Below, piece after piece: positions 18,650 through 28,098 of a stretch of DNA of 64,000 nt. The DNA is taken from NCBI RefSeq assembly GCF_018336815.1, contig NZ_CP050497.1, positions 1,116,001 to 1,180,000 of the forward strand, in the 5' to 3' direction. The stretch is from Treponema vincentii. Lineage in GTDB: Bacteria > Spirochaetota > Spirochaetia > Treponematales > Treponemataceae. The translations under genes and the position numbers were made by a program. Under the pieces are notes generated by a model. That model ran no database searches and had not been told where the DNA came from. It saw only the letters and a list, made by a program, of their open reading frames with translations. Position 1 is the stretch's first letter. Each line of letters begins with the position of its first letter.

Positions 18650-19585
18650 CTATCGGAGCTCCACATCCGTTGCTTTGCCGTTTCTTTCGGCAAAATTTTC
18701 TCCGGCTGCATTCGGTTCCTTAAACACCTTGAACCGCACCTGCATTCCTTCCATAATTTTCTTACGTCGAGAAGATTTCGTAAGGTTCGTAAGACCGAAG
18801 TAGAAATCGCCGCGGTCGGTAGTTTCGATGATTCCCCAGTTTCCCTTAAAGCGCTTAATGGTACCGCTCAGCGTATCGCTTTTTTGCCGTTCCGTTGCTT
18901 TAATCCAATGGTTGGGCGGAACCAGTTTATCGGTTGTCATTTCATATTGATCGGGAAAGGCTTCAAGAATTTCGCGTAAGGTATTATGGTTATACGATCG
19001 GGGATCAAATTCCGGCATACTCCGCCTGATGGATTTCCCCAAGTCGGAAAGGCTAACCCATCCGTCTTCCGTCATTCGTGAGTTTTTATAGGCATGGTTC
19101 AGCAATTTCTCCAGAGAATCGAAGGGGGAGTCTTGACTTTCCTCTTCAGGGGTTGCAGCGCTATCGAGATTTTCCAGATATTTAAATTCATTGCAGGCAT
19201 TTACCCAAAGAGCCTTAGCATTTTGTTTTCCGATACCAAGTACATAAAGTCCGTATTCTCGCAATTTAAGGGCAAGACTGTAGTAATCCGAATCCGTCGA
19301 AACGATGCAAACAGCGTTAATGCTCTTATTGGTATTAGCCAACTCGATAGCATCCATAATAATGGTATTATCGGTTGCATTCGGACCGTTGCGGAACTGC
19401 TGTACGGGGCGAATGGGTATCTTCTCCAGCCAATTTTTCCACCCGTTCATATTCGGCGTTGTCCAGTCGCCGTATAAACGCTTTATCAGTAATTCACCTT
19501 CTTTAGAAACTTCGGTAATGATAGCTTCCAAAAAACTCGGCGGGATATTATCACCGTCGATCAGTAATACATATTTTCTATCCAT
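18650..19585 (-). CDS. NYN-LOTUS-cold-shock-like RNA-binding/nuclease protein
   Basis: 311 aa from the internal ATG after AAGGATACA; the upstream extension would run through the permease terminator. Three parts: an N-terminal NYN/PIN-like domain (LLIDGDNIPPSF, IIMDAIELAN, VSTDSDYYSLALKLRE, with the conserved acidic residues), a middle OST-HTH/LOTUS-like domain (~130-205: LEKLLNHAY..GWVSLSDLGKSIRR), and a C-terminal beta-barrel like a cold-shock domain (GTIKRFKGNWGIIETTDRGD). LabA-like NYN proteins act on RNA in related architectures; this suggests a metal-dependent RNase with two RNA-binding modules. Convergent with cca. Confidence 0.85.
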   Translation of the reverse strand: MDRKYVLLIDGDNIPPSFLEAIITEVSKEGELLIKRLYGDWTTPNMNGWKNWLEKIPIRPVQQFRNGPNATDNTIIMDAIELANTNKSINAVCIVSTDSDYYSLALKLREYGLYVLGIGKQNAKALWVNACNEFKYLENLDSAATPEEESQDSPFDSLEKLLNHAYKNSRMTEDGWVSLSDLGKSIRRSMPEFDPRSYNHNTLREILEAFPDQYEMTTDKLVPPNHWIKATERQKSDTLSGTIKRFKGNWGIIETTDRGDFYFGLTNLTKSSRRKKIMEGMQVRFKVFKEPNAAGENFAERNGKATDVELR

Positions 19586-19635
19586 GGCGACTATTGTATC
19601 CTTATTTATATCTTTTGCAAGCAGGAAAAAGGCAT

Positions 19636-19668
19636 AAAAAAGGGCATTCATACCTTGTATAAATGCCC
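19636..19668 (-). terminator. Intrinsic terminator of the purine permease gene
   Basis: On the minus strand GGGCATT/AATGCCC with a short loop is followed by six T, 26 bases past the permease stop codon. It lies just upstream of the NYN gene's chosen start and supports that choice. Confidence 0.8.
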
Positions 19669-19693
19669 GAAATTCTTTTAGCTAAGAAATAAT

Positions 19694-20992
19694 TTAATTG
19701 AAAATAATCCTCAAGAGGAAGATAATGAACAAAACCCATGTAATAATCGGGATTTGCTTAAATTTACCGGTTGCTGCCTTCAAAATAACGTATGACATGA
19801 TACCGTAAACGATACCTTCGGCAACGCTGTAGGCAAACGGCATCATAACGATTGTTAAGAATGCAGGAATACCTTCCGTAGGATCTTTGAAATCGATTTC
19901 GGCTGCGGCACTTAGCATCAAGAAGCCGACGATGATGAGCGCCGGTGCGGTAGCTGCTGACGGGATTAATAAGAAAAGCGGTGAGAAAATCAAAGCAATT
20001 AAGAAGAACACACCGGTTGTCAACGCTGTTAAACCGGTTCGTCCGCCGGCTGCTACGCCCGAAGTGCTTTCAACAAAGCTGGTAACCGTAGAGGTTCCCA
20101 GCATGGCACCGAAAACCGTACCGATAGCATCGGATAATAACGCTTGCTTTACTCGCGGGATGTTCCCGTTTTTGTCGACAAGCCCTGCGCTGTTGGTAAC
20201 ACCGACTAAGGTACCGACCGTATCAAAAATATCAACAAAAAGGAAGGAGAAAAATACTGTAAAGAACTGGAAGCTGAATATATTGCTAAAGTCAAAATTC
20301 CAGAAAATCGGAGCTGCCGGTAAGCTTACGATTGACCAATTTTCCCAGCCGCCAAACGGTACGGTAACACCTATCGGAATGCCGATTACGGTCGTAATCA
20401 AAATTCCAAGAAGAATTGAACCCGGAACACGCAAAACATACAAAACTGCGGTAATAACCAAGCCGATAATTCCTAATAGGGCGGGCCCCGAAGTAACGTT
20501 GCCGAGACCGACTAATGTCGCAGGGTTATCAACGATAATTTCCGCATTTTTCATACCGATTAAGGTGATGAAAAGACCGATACCTGCTGCGACCGCTTTT
20601 TTCAGATTGAAGGGGATTGATTCGACAATCGCTTCCCGTACATTGAAAAAAGACAGCAGAATAAACAGCAAGCCTTCGAAGAATACTGCCGTTAATGCCG
20701 TAGCGGGCGAATACTTCATTCCGATAACGACGGTATACGTGAAGAAAGCATTTAACCCCATACCGGGCGCAAGCGCAACAGGGAGATTGGCAAGAAATGC
20801 CATCATCAAAGTTGCAATTGCCGCAGATAATGCGGTAGCCGTAAACACACTGCCGGCATTTAAGCCTGCGTCACTTAAAATGAGCGGGTTAACGGCAAGG
20901 ATATACGCCATTGCAAGGAATGTGGTCAAGCCTGCAATGATTTCGGTACGCACATTCGTTTTGTGCGCTTGAAGCTGAAAGAGTTTTTCCAT
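19694..20992 (-). CDS. NCS2-like purine permease (AzgA/PbuG type)
   Basis: 432 aa, ~12 membrane helices. The N-terminal RTEIIAGLTTFLAMAYILAV and the signature FVESTSGVAAGGRTGLTAL identify the AzgA/PbuG/AdeQ branch, H+-coupled importers of adenine, guanine and hypoxanthine. An AAAGGAGG site lies upstream of the ATG. The leader is short and no purine riboswitch is visible. Purine scavenging fits a host-associated spirochaete; a second nucleobase permease of a different branch is at 39163-40512. Confidence 0.93.
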   Translation of the reverse strand: MEKLFQLQAHKTNVRTEIIAGLTTFLAMAYILAVNPLILSDAGLNAGSVFTATALSAAIATLMMAFLANLPVALAPGMGLNAFFTYTVVIGMKYSPATALTAVFFEGLLFILLSFFNVREAIVESIPFNLKKAVAAGIGLFITLIGMKNAEIIVDNPATLVGLGNVTSGPALLGIIGLVITAVLYVLRVPGSILLGILITTVIGIPIGVTVPFGGWENWSIVSLPAAPIFWNFDFSNIFSFQFFTVFFSFLFVDIFDTVGTLVGVTNSAGLVDKNGNIPRVKQALLSDAIGTVFGAMLGTSTVTSFVESTSGVAAGGRTGLTALTTGVFFLIALIFSPLFLLIPSAATAPALIIVGFLMLSAAAEIDFKDPTEGIPAFLTIVMMPFAYSVAEGIVYGIMSYVILKAATGKFKQIPIITWVLFIIFLLRIIFN

Positions 20993-21161
20993 AAAGTAGC
21001 CTCCTTTTAGAATAAATGAGTACCAATCAGCGTTATTATCAGTGTAGCACGAAATGTTTGTTTCCGCAAGAAAATTTTTTTGTTTCCTTACTTTTTTTTA
21101 GGTGTTCTTATTTAATTTTAGGGTATGCCTTAGGATCGGTACCGGCCAACGATGCCATAAG

Positions 21162-22703
21162 CTAAGAAGACATCGCCTGCTGAATCTCTGCAAGCTGTTG
21201 TTTGCGTTTTTGCTTATGCGCATACATAGCGCTATCCGCTTGTGTAAAGTGCTGCATTAAGTCAGTATGATTGTTTTTTATCATCGAAGAACCCACTGAA
21301 ATGGAAACCGCCCAAGATTTTTTTTGCTTTGTGCATAATGTTTCTATTTTTTTTATGATGGTTGTCGCATCAGTTCCGGTACAATGCGGTATAAAGGCAA
21401 CAAATTCGTCCCCGCCTATGCGAAACAGCGTATTCGGCGTATTTATCGCTTGTTTGAGTATTGCAGCGCATGTTTGAATATAATCGTCGCCAGCGTTGTG
21501 TCCGAATGTGTCGTTGACCTTTTTAAGGTCGTCTATATCGGCGACAAGCAAAAGACAAGGCTTTACAGAATTTTGTACGATTGTTTCTTTCCGCAACTCA
21601 AAGCAGCTTCGGTTTAAACATCCACAAAGTGCATCGGTAAATGCATTTTGTTCAATTTTTTGTATAAGTTCACCTAACATACCGGCATCATACATAATAA
21701 TGGTTGTTCCGACACTTTTATCGTTTTGAGGGTTTACAACTATCTTTTTATGACAAAGGAACACTTTTCCCGTTGCCCTGTGCTGTATGTACAGAGCATA
21801 CTCGGTTTGCTCTCGAGACTGAATAGGTACAAAAAAACGGCTGCAAAACATATCGTCATACAGCGAATACCGTTGAATGGGGATGTTTGCTTTAGTAAAA
21901 AATTGCATAGCAGCGGTATTTGCTTTAAGTAATTCGTTTTTTGTATTAAAGATGAGCACCGGTTGACTAAAACCTTGAAAGAAGTCCTTTCTGCCAAGAT
22001 AGAGTCCTTTTTGATCCATATCCCGAGAGGTTAAGAAATACAAAACATTAATACTGAACAAATGAGCGAATAGCGAAAGAAGCATTATCGGTTTCGTTTG
22101 ACCAATAAACGTACCGATGATATTTATTACGGTAAAAATACAGACTGTAACCGTTATAGCGATAACTTCCTTGCGGTTTTTTACTTGAGGCGAAAACAGT
22201 CTGATAAAAAATAACATACACGACAGGGTGATTAACGCATAGCTGTACAAAACATGTATGTAGAACCAGTGGCCGTAAATAAACGGCTGAATACCAATAT
22301 CGAATATTTCTGCTTCCGGATTTATACTAATAAAAAAGGAGTGCCGATTTGCCGTAATGCTTAATATACAGGTTATACAGGGAATAACCGCGATTAATCT
22401 ACGATATAAAAGCGGAAAATTCGGTATACAGTAAGATTGGGCATAGTAAAATAAAAACAACGCTGAAAATGCGATACACGTATAGATGGAACGAGTCATA
22501 ATAAAACTTAACTGAAGCTCGTGCGTTTGTATCAAAAAAAAGCGTATTAAATTCCAAAAACCGATCATAGCGGCTAAGTAAGCGATGGACTTAAAAACAG
22601 GATTCCAGTTGCTTTTTTTTAATGAAGCTACCGCTATAATAAAGGCGGATGCCGCGTTAAGCATGCAAAAGGAATCAAAGACATCCGTTATATTTATATT
22701 CAT
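21162..22703 (-). CDS. Membrane diguanylate cyclase (7TM-PAS-GGDEF)
   Basis: 513 aa. The N-terminal ~225 residues form seven membrane helices of the histidine-kinase N-terminal 7TM type, then a PAS-like segment (~240-340), and a GGDEF domain at ~355-505 with LVADIDDLKKVNDTFGH and an intact FRIGGDEFVAF active site. It should make cyclic di-GMP from GTP. The RxxD inhibitory site five residues before GGDEF is absent, so product feedback is not expected. Transcribed alone from a consensus promoter with almost no leader. Confidence 0.92.
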   Translation of the reverse strand: MNINITDVFDSFCMLNAASAFIIAVASLKKSNWNPVFKSIAYLAAMIGFWNLIRFFLIQTHELQLSFIMTRSIYTCIAFSALFLFYYAQSYCIPNFPLLYRRLIAVIPCITCILSITANRHSFFISINPEAEIFDIGIQPFIYGHWFYIHVLYSYALITLSCMLFFIRLFSPQVKNRKEVIAITVTVCIFTVINIIGTFIGQTKPIMLLSLFAHLFSINVLYFLTSRDMDQKGLYLGRKDFFQGFSQPVLIFNTKNELLKANTAAMQFFTKANIPIQRYSLYDDMFCSRFFVPIQSREQTEYALYIQHRATGKVFLCHKKIVVNPQNDKSVGTTIIMYDAGMLGELIQKIEQNAFTDALCGCLNRSCFELRKETIVQNSVKPCLLLVADIDDLKKVNDTFGHNAGDDYIQTCAAILKQAINTPNTLFRIGGDEFVAFIPHCTGTDATTIIKKIETLCTKQKKSWAVSISVGSSMIKNNHTDLMQHFTQADSAMYAHKQKRKQQLAEIQQAMSS

Positions 22704-22713
22704 AATAGGTAGG

Positions 22714-22742
22714 ATTATAAGGGTGATTTTTTACATTGTCAA
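22714..22742 (-). promoter_or_regulatory. Consensus sigma70 promoter of the diguanylate cyclase
   Basis: Minus strand TTGACA-N17-TATAAT, a perfect match. The -10 ends 10 bases before the ATG (22703), predicting a leader of ~3 bases and no ribosome binding site. Confidence 0.8.
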
Positions 22743-22759
22743 TCTTTTATTTTTTATAT

Positions 22760-22800
22760 GGGAGTCTCTAAAAACCTAACCGAGTTTTTTAGAGGTTCCC
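22760..22800. repeat. H-family hairpin
   Basis: GGGAGTCTCTAAAAACC-TAACCG-AGTTTTTTAGAGGTTCCC split here into arms and loop. The last base is the G of the TAG stop codon of the gene at 22800-23627, so the element abuts the gene exactly. It has TAT on both sides, which may be a 3-bp target duplication. Confidence 0.7.
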
Positions 22801-23627
22801 TATTGCCACAGATAAAATTGGTGAATAGCTTTGAGAAAGAATAGCCCCGCTGTTAACAGCGCTCCGATACCCAATAGGGTGAAAAACCATGAGCCGGTAT
22901 ACAACAAGAGCGTATATGCGATTAACATTACTAACAGCCAAATCGCGGCCTTCCGATACTCGGTAATACTGCGGTAGATGCCGACCATTAAAAACGATGC
23001 TACAGCCAATCCGCAAACAATCCCGTTAAAGGAATAAAGGAGATAGCGATAAGAGCGGGAAAACGAGAAGAACGAAACCGTATGAATGGTATCGATTGGG
23101 ATAACATGAGACAATGCGAAGGCAGTAAAACACAACAAGAAAATAATGGACCCCGTTTCTCGCGTAAAAGTTTTATGGGCAAAGAGGCTTGATGTTAAAA
23201 GCGCTAAACAGGCTCCGAACCGGAAAAAGAAAATAATCCGTGCAACGGGAGCCATAAAAACAACCAATAACGGATATTGCACTTGCAACGGAAAAAGCAG
23301 TTGTAATGCTTCAAAAGACAGTGCAAAAATAAACAAACTAAAAAACGAAATTTCCAGTGCATGGGTTTTTTCAAAAAGGAAAAAAATGCAAATAAGCAGT
23401 ACCAACGCTATCAGAGGGAGCGCGGTAATGCCGGCCAAGACTGCATAATTATTATAGGCAAAAAATGGAAAACTTAATAACCGAAAGGTACTTTCAGGCG
23501 CTGTCGGCAGTTCTGCGAGCAAATTGTGTGTAACAATAGCAATACAGCAACTTATACTTCCAACTACCATGAGCGCAGCAATACAGATACTGAAAATTAA
23601 GATTCTATTACGTCCGGCTATTGTCAT
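22800..23627 (-). CDS. Polytopic membrane protein, uncharacterised
   Basis: 275 aa with about eight hydrophobic segments (e.g. residues ~10-33, 55-80, 92-112, 116-138, 168-185, 200-220, 228-245, 248-268) and few charged residues. No recognisable family; the layout is loosely like the 7TM sensor part of the neighbouring diguanylate cyclase, but no output domain follows. The stop codon overlaps an H hairpin. Function unknown. Confidence 0.72.
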   Translation of the reverse strand: MTIAGRNRILIFSICIAALMVVGSISCCIAIVTHNLLAELPTAPESTFRLLSFPFFAYNNYAVLAGITALPLIALVLLICIFFLFEKTHALEISFFSLFIFALSFEALQLLFPLQVQYPLLVVFMAPVARIIFFFRFGACLALLTSSLFAHKTFTRETGSIIFLLCFTAFALSHVIPIDTIHTVSFFSFSRSYRYLLYSFNGIVCGLAVASFLMVGIYRSITEYRKAAIWLLVMLIAYTLLLYTGSWFFTLLGIGALLTAGLFFLKAIHQFYLWQ

Positions 23628-23671
23628 ACGTGACAGTATAGTTTGAAACCCGCGTCTCTGTCAAATATCCG

Positions 23672-23711
23672 TGGTATCTCTAAAAGCTAACCGAGTTTTT
23701 TGCAGATACAT
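23672..23711. repeat. H-family hairpin (diverged)
   Basis: GTATCTCTAAAAGC-TAACCG-AGTTTTTTGCAGATAC: same loop as other members with a diverged right arm (TGCAGA for AGAGA). It lies upstream of grpE. Confidence 0.55.
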
Positions 23712-23841
23712 GGATAACACTTTAGTTTATTTTTTCTTGACCATTTGTAATTCCGTTAGTATTTTCTATTTGTCAAATGAGAAACACAGACGGCGGTTCA
23801 GCTAATAGGCAGATAAAGCGTCGGATATTTTGAGGAAGGGA

Positions 23842-24576
23842 ATGACAAAAAAACACGGAAAAAAGCATGAGCAGGAGTGCGAAGCGCAGCCGGCAGAGCA
23901 GAACGGTATGAACACGGACTCCGAAGCCGGTAAAAAAGCTGCGGCAGCGGATACGCACGGTAGCGGTACGGAAAATACCGGGCGTAATGTAGCGTCTGAG
24001 CAGCAGACCGGCAATCAAGAGCATGGCAACACGGCTTCTGGACAAACTGCTTCGGACACGGAAGCATCAAAGGAAGCTAAACCGGAACTGTCCGATGCCG
24101 AAAAGCTCGCATCTTTGGAAGCAAAATGCAAGGAATTGCAGGATCAATATCTGCGCAAAGCGGCGGATTTCGATAACTACCGCAAGCGCATGATAAAAGA
24201 GAAACAGGAGGCAATCGATTACGCAAACACGAATTTGATTTCCGACCTCTTGCAGATATTGGATGACTTTGACCGTGCAATCGAAGCGGGTAAAAAGGCC
24301 GGAGAAGAGAGCGCTGCTGCCTTTATGCAGGGTGTTGTAATGATCCGGAACGGCTTATCTTCGCTACTTGAGTCAAAGTACGGATTGCAGTATTACGAAG
24401 TACAGGGAAAGGTATTTAACCCCGACATTCACGAAGCCGTTGCAACAAATCCCTCGGCGGAGGTTACGGAACCGACTGTCGGAGCGGAACTGCAAAAAGG
24501 GTATAAATTGAAGGAACGGATTCTCCGTCCGGCAAAGGTCATGGTATTGATGCCTACACCGGCCGAGAAGAAATAA
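23842..24576 (+). CDS. grpE: GrpE nucleotide exchange factor
   Basis: 244 aa from the ATG after TGAGGAAG. The first ~90 residues are a charged, low-complexity tail (Glu/Gln/Ala/Ser) unusual in length; then the coiled coil (LEAKCKELQDQYLRKAADFD and NYRKRMIKEKQE), the four-helix bundle (LLQILDDFDRAIEAG) and the C-terminal beta-wing (VFNPDIHEAV..GYKLKERILRPAKV). Releases ADP from DnaK. First gene of grpE-dnaK-dnaJ; no CIRCE operator is visible upstream, so the heat-shock control is not apparent from sequence. Confidence 0.96.
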   Translation: MTKKHGKKHEQECEAQPAEQNGMNTDSEAGKKAAAADTHGSGTENTGRNVASEQQTGNQEHGNTASGQTASDTEASKEAKPELSDAEKLASLEAKCKELQDQYLRKAADFDNYRKRMIKEKQEAIDYANTNLISDLLQILDDFDRAIEAGKKAGEESAAAFMQGVVMIRNGLSSLLESKYGLQYYEVQGKVFNPDIHEAVATNPSAEVTEPTVGAELQKGYKLKERILRPAKVMVLMPTPAEKK

Positions 24577-24671
24577 GAGGCTCTCGATCACGCTCTTTGC
24601 GCTTTTCGGAGCCGTCAATAAGACTATAAGATAGTACCCATATTGGGGTACATAAGAAGGAGTTTTTTATT

Positions 24672-26594
24672 ATGGGAAAGATTATCGGAATTGACTTAGG
24701 AACAACCAACTCTTGTGTTGCAATTATGGAAGGTGGCGAGCCTGTCGTTATCCCAAATGCCGAAGGAGGACGTACCACACCCTCTATCGTCGCATTCAAA
24801 AAAGATGAACGGATTGTCGGTCAGCCTGCTAAAAACCAGATGATTACCAATCCCGAAGGTACCATTTATTCGGTAAAACGCTTTATCGGTCATCGGTACA
24901 GCGAATTAACCGACGAATTAAAACGTGTTCCGTATAAAATCGTACCGCAGGGTGATGATGTCCGTATCGAAGTGGATGGCAAAAAATATTCGACGCAGGA
25001 AATTTCAGCGTTTATTCTGCAGAAAATGAAGAAAACCGCAGAAGACTATTTAGGCGAACCGGTAACCGAAGCGGTTATCACCGTTCCTGCATACTTTAAC
25101 GACGCACAGCGCCAAGCAACAAAGGATGCCGGTAAAATCGCAGGATTGGATGTAAAGCGGATTATCAACGAACCGACGGCGGCTTCGCTTGCATTCGGCT
25201 TTAACAAGGATTCAAAGAAAGAGAAAGTTATCGCGGTCTACGACCTTGGCGGCGGTACCTTCGATATTTCGATTTTGGAATTGGGCGACGGCGTATTCGA
25301 GGTTAAATCAACCAACGGCGATACCCACTTGGGTGGCGATGACTTTGATAACCGCATTGTTGAGTGGCTCGAAAAAGAGTTTAAGGCAGATCAGGGTATC
25401 GACCTTTCACAGGATCGTATGGCGTTACAGCGTCTCCGCGAAGCGGCAGAAAAAGCAAAGATCGAGCTTTCCAGCCGTGCAGAAACGGAAATCAACCTTC
25501 CGTTCATCACCGCCGACGCAAACGGTCCCAAGCACTTGCAGAAAACGCTGACCCGTGCAAAGTTTGAGCAGATGACCGATGACCTTTTTGAACGCACGAA
25601 AGAACCGTGCCGCAAAGCTCTAAAGGATGCAGGGCTTGAACCGAATCAGATCGATGAAATCCTGCTGGTCGGCGGTTCTACCCGTATGCCGAAGGTTGCG
25701 CAGATTATCAAAGAAATTTTCGGTAAAGAAGGTTCAAAGGGTGTAAACCCCGACGAAGCGGTTGCGGTCGGCGCTGCTATTCAGGGCGGTATTTTGGGCG
25801 GCGATGTCAAAGACGTACTGTTGCTCGATGTTACCCCGCTTTCGCTCGGTATCGAAACGATGGGCGGCGTGTTCACTCCGTTGATCAATCGTAACACTAC
25901 CATTCCTACCCGCAAGAGTCAGGTATTCTCTACTGCGGCTGACGGACAGACGGCGGTTTCCATCCATGTCTTGCAGGGTGAGCGCGGTATGGCAAGCCAG
26001 AACCGGACGCTCGGCAACTTCGACTTGGTCGGTATTCCTCCGGCTCCCCGCGGCGTTCCGCAGATTGAAGTTACCTTCGACATCGACGCGAACGGTATCG
26101 TGCATGTTTCCGCAAAAGACCTTGGAACCGGTAAAGAACAGCACATCCGCATCGAAAGTTCCAGCGGCTTGAGCGAAAGCGAAATCGACCGCATGGTGAA
26201 GGAAGCGGAAGCCAACGCCGAAAACGATAAGAAAGAGCGCGAAAGAGTTGAGGTTCGCAACGAAGCAGACTCGATGATCTATCAAACCGAAAAGACCTTA
26301 AAGGAAATGGGTGATAAGGTGAACGCCGCCGACAAGCAGCGTATTGAAGATGCTGTTGCAACCTTAAAGAAGGCTGTAGAAGGCGGAGATACTGCCGACA
26401 TCAAGTCCAAGACCGAAGCGCTCCAGCAGGCTGCGTACAAGATTGCAGAAGAAATGTATAAGCAGCAGGGTGCCGGGGCCGGGGCGGCGGGATCTGCCGG
26501 ATCCGGTGCAACAGGTGGCGCTGACGACAGCGGACCCACCAAAGGAACCGCCGATGACGTTGACTACGAAGTCGTAAAAGACGAAGATAAATAA
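24672..26594 (+). CDS. dnaK: Molecular chaperone DnaK (Hsp70)
   Basis: 640 aa, full length. Actin-like ATPase domain with [15 protein letters not shown] at the N-terminus and [15 protein letters not shown] at ~197; linker [15 protein letters not shown]; substrate-binding and lid domains; Gly/Ala-rich tail ending [13 protein letters not shown], the usual acidic C-terminus. An AGAAGGAG site precedes the ATG, and a GTACCC/GGGTAC hairpin lies in the 95-base gap after grpE. Folds client proteins with GrpE and DnaJ. Confidence 0.98.
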   Translation: MGKIIGIDLGTTNSCVAIMEGGEPVVIPNAEGGRTTPSIVAFKKDERIVGQPAKNQMITNPEGTIYSVKRFIGHRYSELTDELKRVPYKIVPQGDDVRIEVDGKKYSTQEISAFILQKMKKTAEDYLGEPVTEAVITVPAYFNDAQRQATKDAGKIAGLDVKRIINEPTAASLAFGFNKDSKKEKVIAVYDLGGGTFDISILELGDGVFEVKSTNGDTHLGGDDFDNRIVEWLEKEFKADQGIDLSQDRMALQRLREAAEKAKIELSSRAETEINLPFITADANGPKHLQKTLTRAKFEQMTDDLFERTKEPCRKALKDAGLEPNQIDEILLVGGSTRMPKVAQIIKEIFGKEGSKGVNPDEAVAVGAAIQGGILGGDVKDVLLLDVTPLSLGIETMGGVFTPLINRNTTIPTRKSQVFSTAADGQTAVSIHVLQGERGMASQNRTLGNFDLVGIPPAPRGVPQIEVTFDIDANGIVHVSAKDLGTGKEQHIRIESSSGLSESEIDRMVKEAEANAENDKKERERVEVRNEADSMIYQTEKTLKEMGDKVNAADKQRIEDAVATLKKAVEGGDTADIKSKTEALQQAAYKIAEEMYKQQGAGAGAAGSAGSGATGGADDSGPTKGTADDVDYEVVKDEDK

Positions 26595-26611
26595 CCCCAC
26601 GGTTTTTCTTC

Positions 26612-26660
26612 TATGCGAAATTTTCTTGAATTTTTCTTGAAAATTTCGCATATTTTTTTT
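26612..26660 (+). terminator. Intrinsic terminator after dnaK
   Basis: 14-bp perfect stem TATGCGAAATTTTC/GAAAATTTCGCATA with a 13-base loop and a run of eight T. Arms match the first hairpin of the R3 repeat family. It should separate dnaJ from most grpE-dnaK transcription. Confidence 0.9.
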
Positions 26661-26667
26661 AGAATAA

Positions 26668-26920
26668 GGGTAAGCACAGCAAACGGATAAAAACAAATCG
26701 CAGACGGAGAGGCTAAAAATAGTCTCTCCGTTAGCCTTTTAGAAATAGGCGAGGCAGATACGAGGCATGAACAAAAATTACCCGCAGTCGTGCTTCTGCA
26801 CGTCGAGGACTAATTTTTGTGAAATAACGAAGTAGATGCCCACATATTTTTAAAAGGAGAGGTTGAACAGCCTACAGGATTCTGCGGGATATACTAAAAA
26901 ATCGTTTGCTGCGTTTACCC
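26668..26920. repeat. R2 double-stem repeat between dnaK and dnaJ
   Basis: Outer arms GGGTAAGCACAGCAAACG (left) and CGTTTGCTGCGTTTACCC (right) enclose inner CGCAGA/TCTGCG arms, a GGAGAGGCT..AGTCTCTCC hairpin and an R4 segment (26731-26870) closely similar to 5961-6020, including GTGCTTCTGCAC. Read as RNA the outer stem allows G-U pairs. It fills the 338-base dnaK-dnaJ gap; no gene is supported. Confidence 0.65.
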
Positions 26921-26932
26921 TAGGAGCTTATT

Positions 26933-28081
26933 TTGGCACAACGAGATTATTATGAGGTATTGGGCGTAGCAAAGACCGCTACCGCCGATGAAATAAAAAA
27001 AGCCTACCGTAAATTGGCAATTCAATATCACCCCGATAAAAACCCCGGAAATAAAGAAGCGGAAGAAAAATTTAAAGAGGCGACTGAAGCCTACGAAGTG
27101 CTTATTGACGACAAAAAACGCAGCGTCTATGACCAATACGGTTTTGACGGTGTTAAAAATATGGGCGGCGGTTTTGATCCGTCCGCATTCCAAGGTTTTG
27201 AAGACATCTTCGGCGGCGGAGGCGGGCTTTCCGACTTGTTCGAAAGCTTATTCGGCGGAGGCGGGTTCGGAGGATTCGGCGGGTTCGGTTCATCGAGCCG
27301 CGGTTCTTCACGGAGCAGCGGCCCCGCACGGGGTGCAAACCTCCGGTATGACTTGCAAATCGACTTTACCGACGCCGTATACGGCAAGAAGATTGAAATA
27401 CAGTATTCACGCGACGAGCACTGTACGGAATGCAAGGGCTCGGGAAGCGCCGGCGGGGGCGGCAGAAAGATGTGCCCCGACTGTAAGGGTACCGGACAGG
27501 TACGGCAGAACACCGGCTTTTTCTCCATCGCGAGTACCTGCCGGCGATGCGGCGGCTCGGGAACTATTATTGAAAACCCGTGCAAAAAATGCGGCGGTTC
27601 CGGCTTAGAGCGGAAAAAGCAAAAAATTATCATCACCATCCCCGCCGGTGTTGAAGAAGGCAAGCGCATTACCATTCCCAAACAGGGAAATGCAGGTTCA
27701 GGCGGCGGCGATTACGGCGACCTCTACGTATTCATCTTTATTAAGCCGCATCACTTATTCGAACGGCATGGGAACGACCTGTACTGTGTAATTCCCATCT
27801 CGATGACGCAAGCCGCGCTCGGAGGAGAAATAACGGTAAAATCGCTGAACGATAAGCGCCTGACGGTAAAAATTCCCGCCGGTACGCAGCACGGCGATGC
27901 GCTCAAGGTGCGCGGAGAAGGTGTCCCCGCTGCAAGCGGCAGAACCGGCGACCTCTACCTCAAGGTCATCATAAAAATACCGACGAGGATATCTTCCGGC
28001 GGTAAGAAACTGCTCAGCGAATTTTCTGCAATGGAAGGTGAAAATACGGCGCCGGAGATGGTGCCGCTGTCTAAGTTGTAA
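26933..28081 (+). CDS. dnaJ: Co-chaperone DnaJ (Hsp40)
   Basis: 382 aa, starting at TTG (TAGGAGC site 8 bases upstream) because [20 protein letters not shown] is the expected N-terminus. J domain with the HPD tripeptide in YHPDKNPGN, Gly/Phe-rich region at ~75-130, four zinc-binding repeats ([32 protein letters not shown]), then the C-terminal substrate-binding beta domains. Stimulates DnaK ATPase and delivers clients. Confidence 0.97.
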   Translation: MAQRDYYEVLGVAKTATADEIKKAYRKLAIQYHPDKNPGNKEAEEKFKEATEAYEVLIDDKKRSVYDQYGFDGVKNMGGGFDPSAFQGFEDIFGGGGGLSDLFESLFGGGGFGGFGGFGSSSRGSSRSSGPARGANLRYDLQIDFTDAVYGKKIEIQYSRDEHCTECKGSGSAGGGGRKMCPDCKGTGQVRQNTGFFSIASTCRRCGGSGTIIENPCKKCGGSGLERKKQKIIITIPAGVEEGKRITIPKQGNAGSGGGDYGDLYVFIFIKPHHLFERHGNDLYCVIPISMTQAALGGEITVKSLNDKRLTVKIPAGTQHGDALKVRGEGVPAASGRTGDLYLKVIIKIPTRISSGGKKLLSEFSAMEGENTAPEMVPLSKL

Positions 28082-28098
28082 TCACTGGAGCGACTTAA

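Noticed and set aside
19887..20972. Long plus-strand open frame (361 codons) opposite the purine permease
   Set aside because: Low-complexity Lys/Pro/Thr composition typical of the antisense of membrane-protein codons; no ribosome site or family.
20993..21161. Purine riboswitch upstream of the NCS2-like permease
   Set aside because: The leader is short, has no three-way-junction core (no conserved loop pair), and carries an ordinary AAAGGAGG site.
23640..26932. CIRCE/HrcA operators upstream of grpE, dnaK and dnaJ
   Set aside because: I looked for TTAGCACTC-N9-GAGTGCTAA in each gap and saw no match; the inverted repeats present belong to the R2, H or terminator hairpins.
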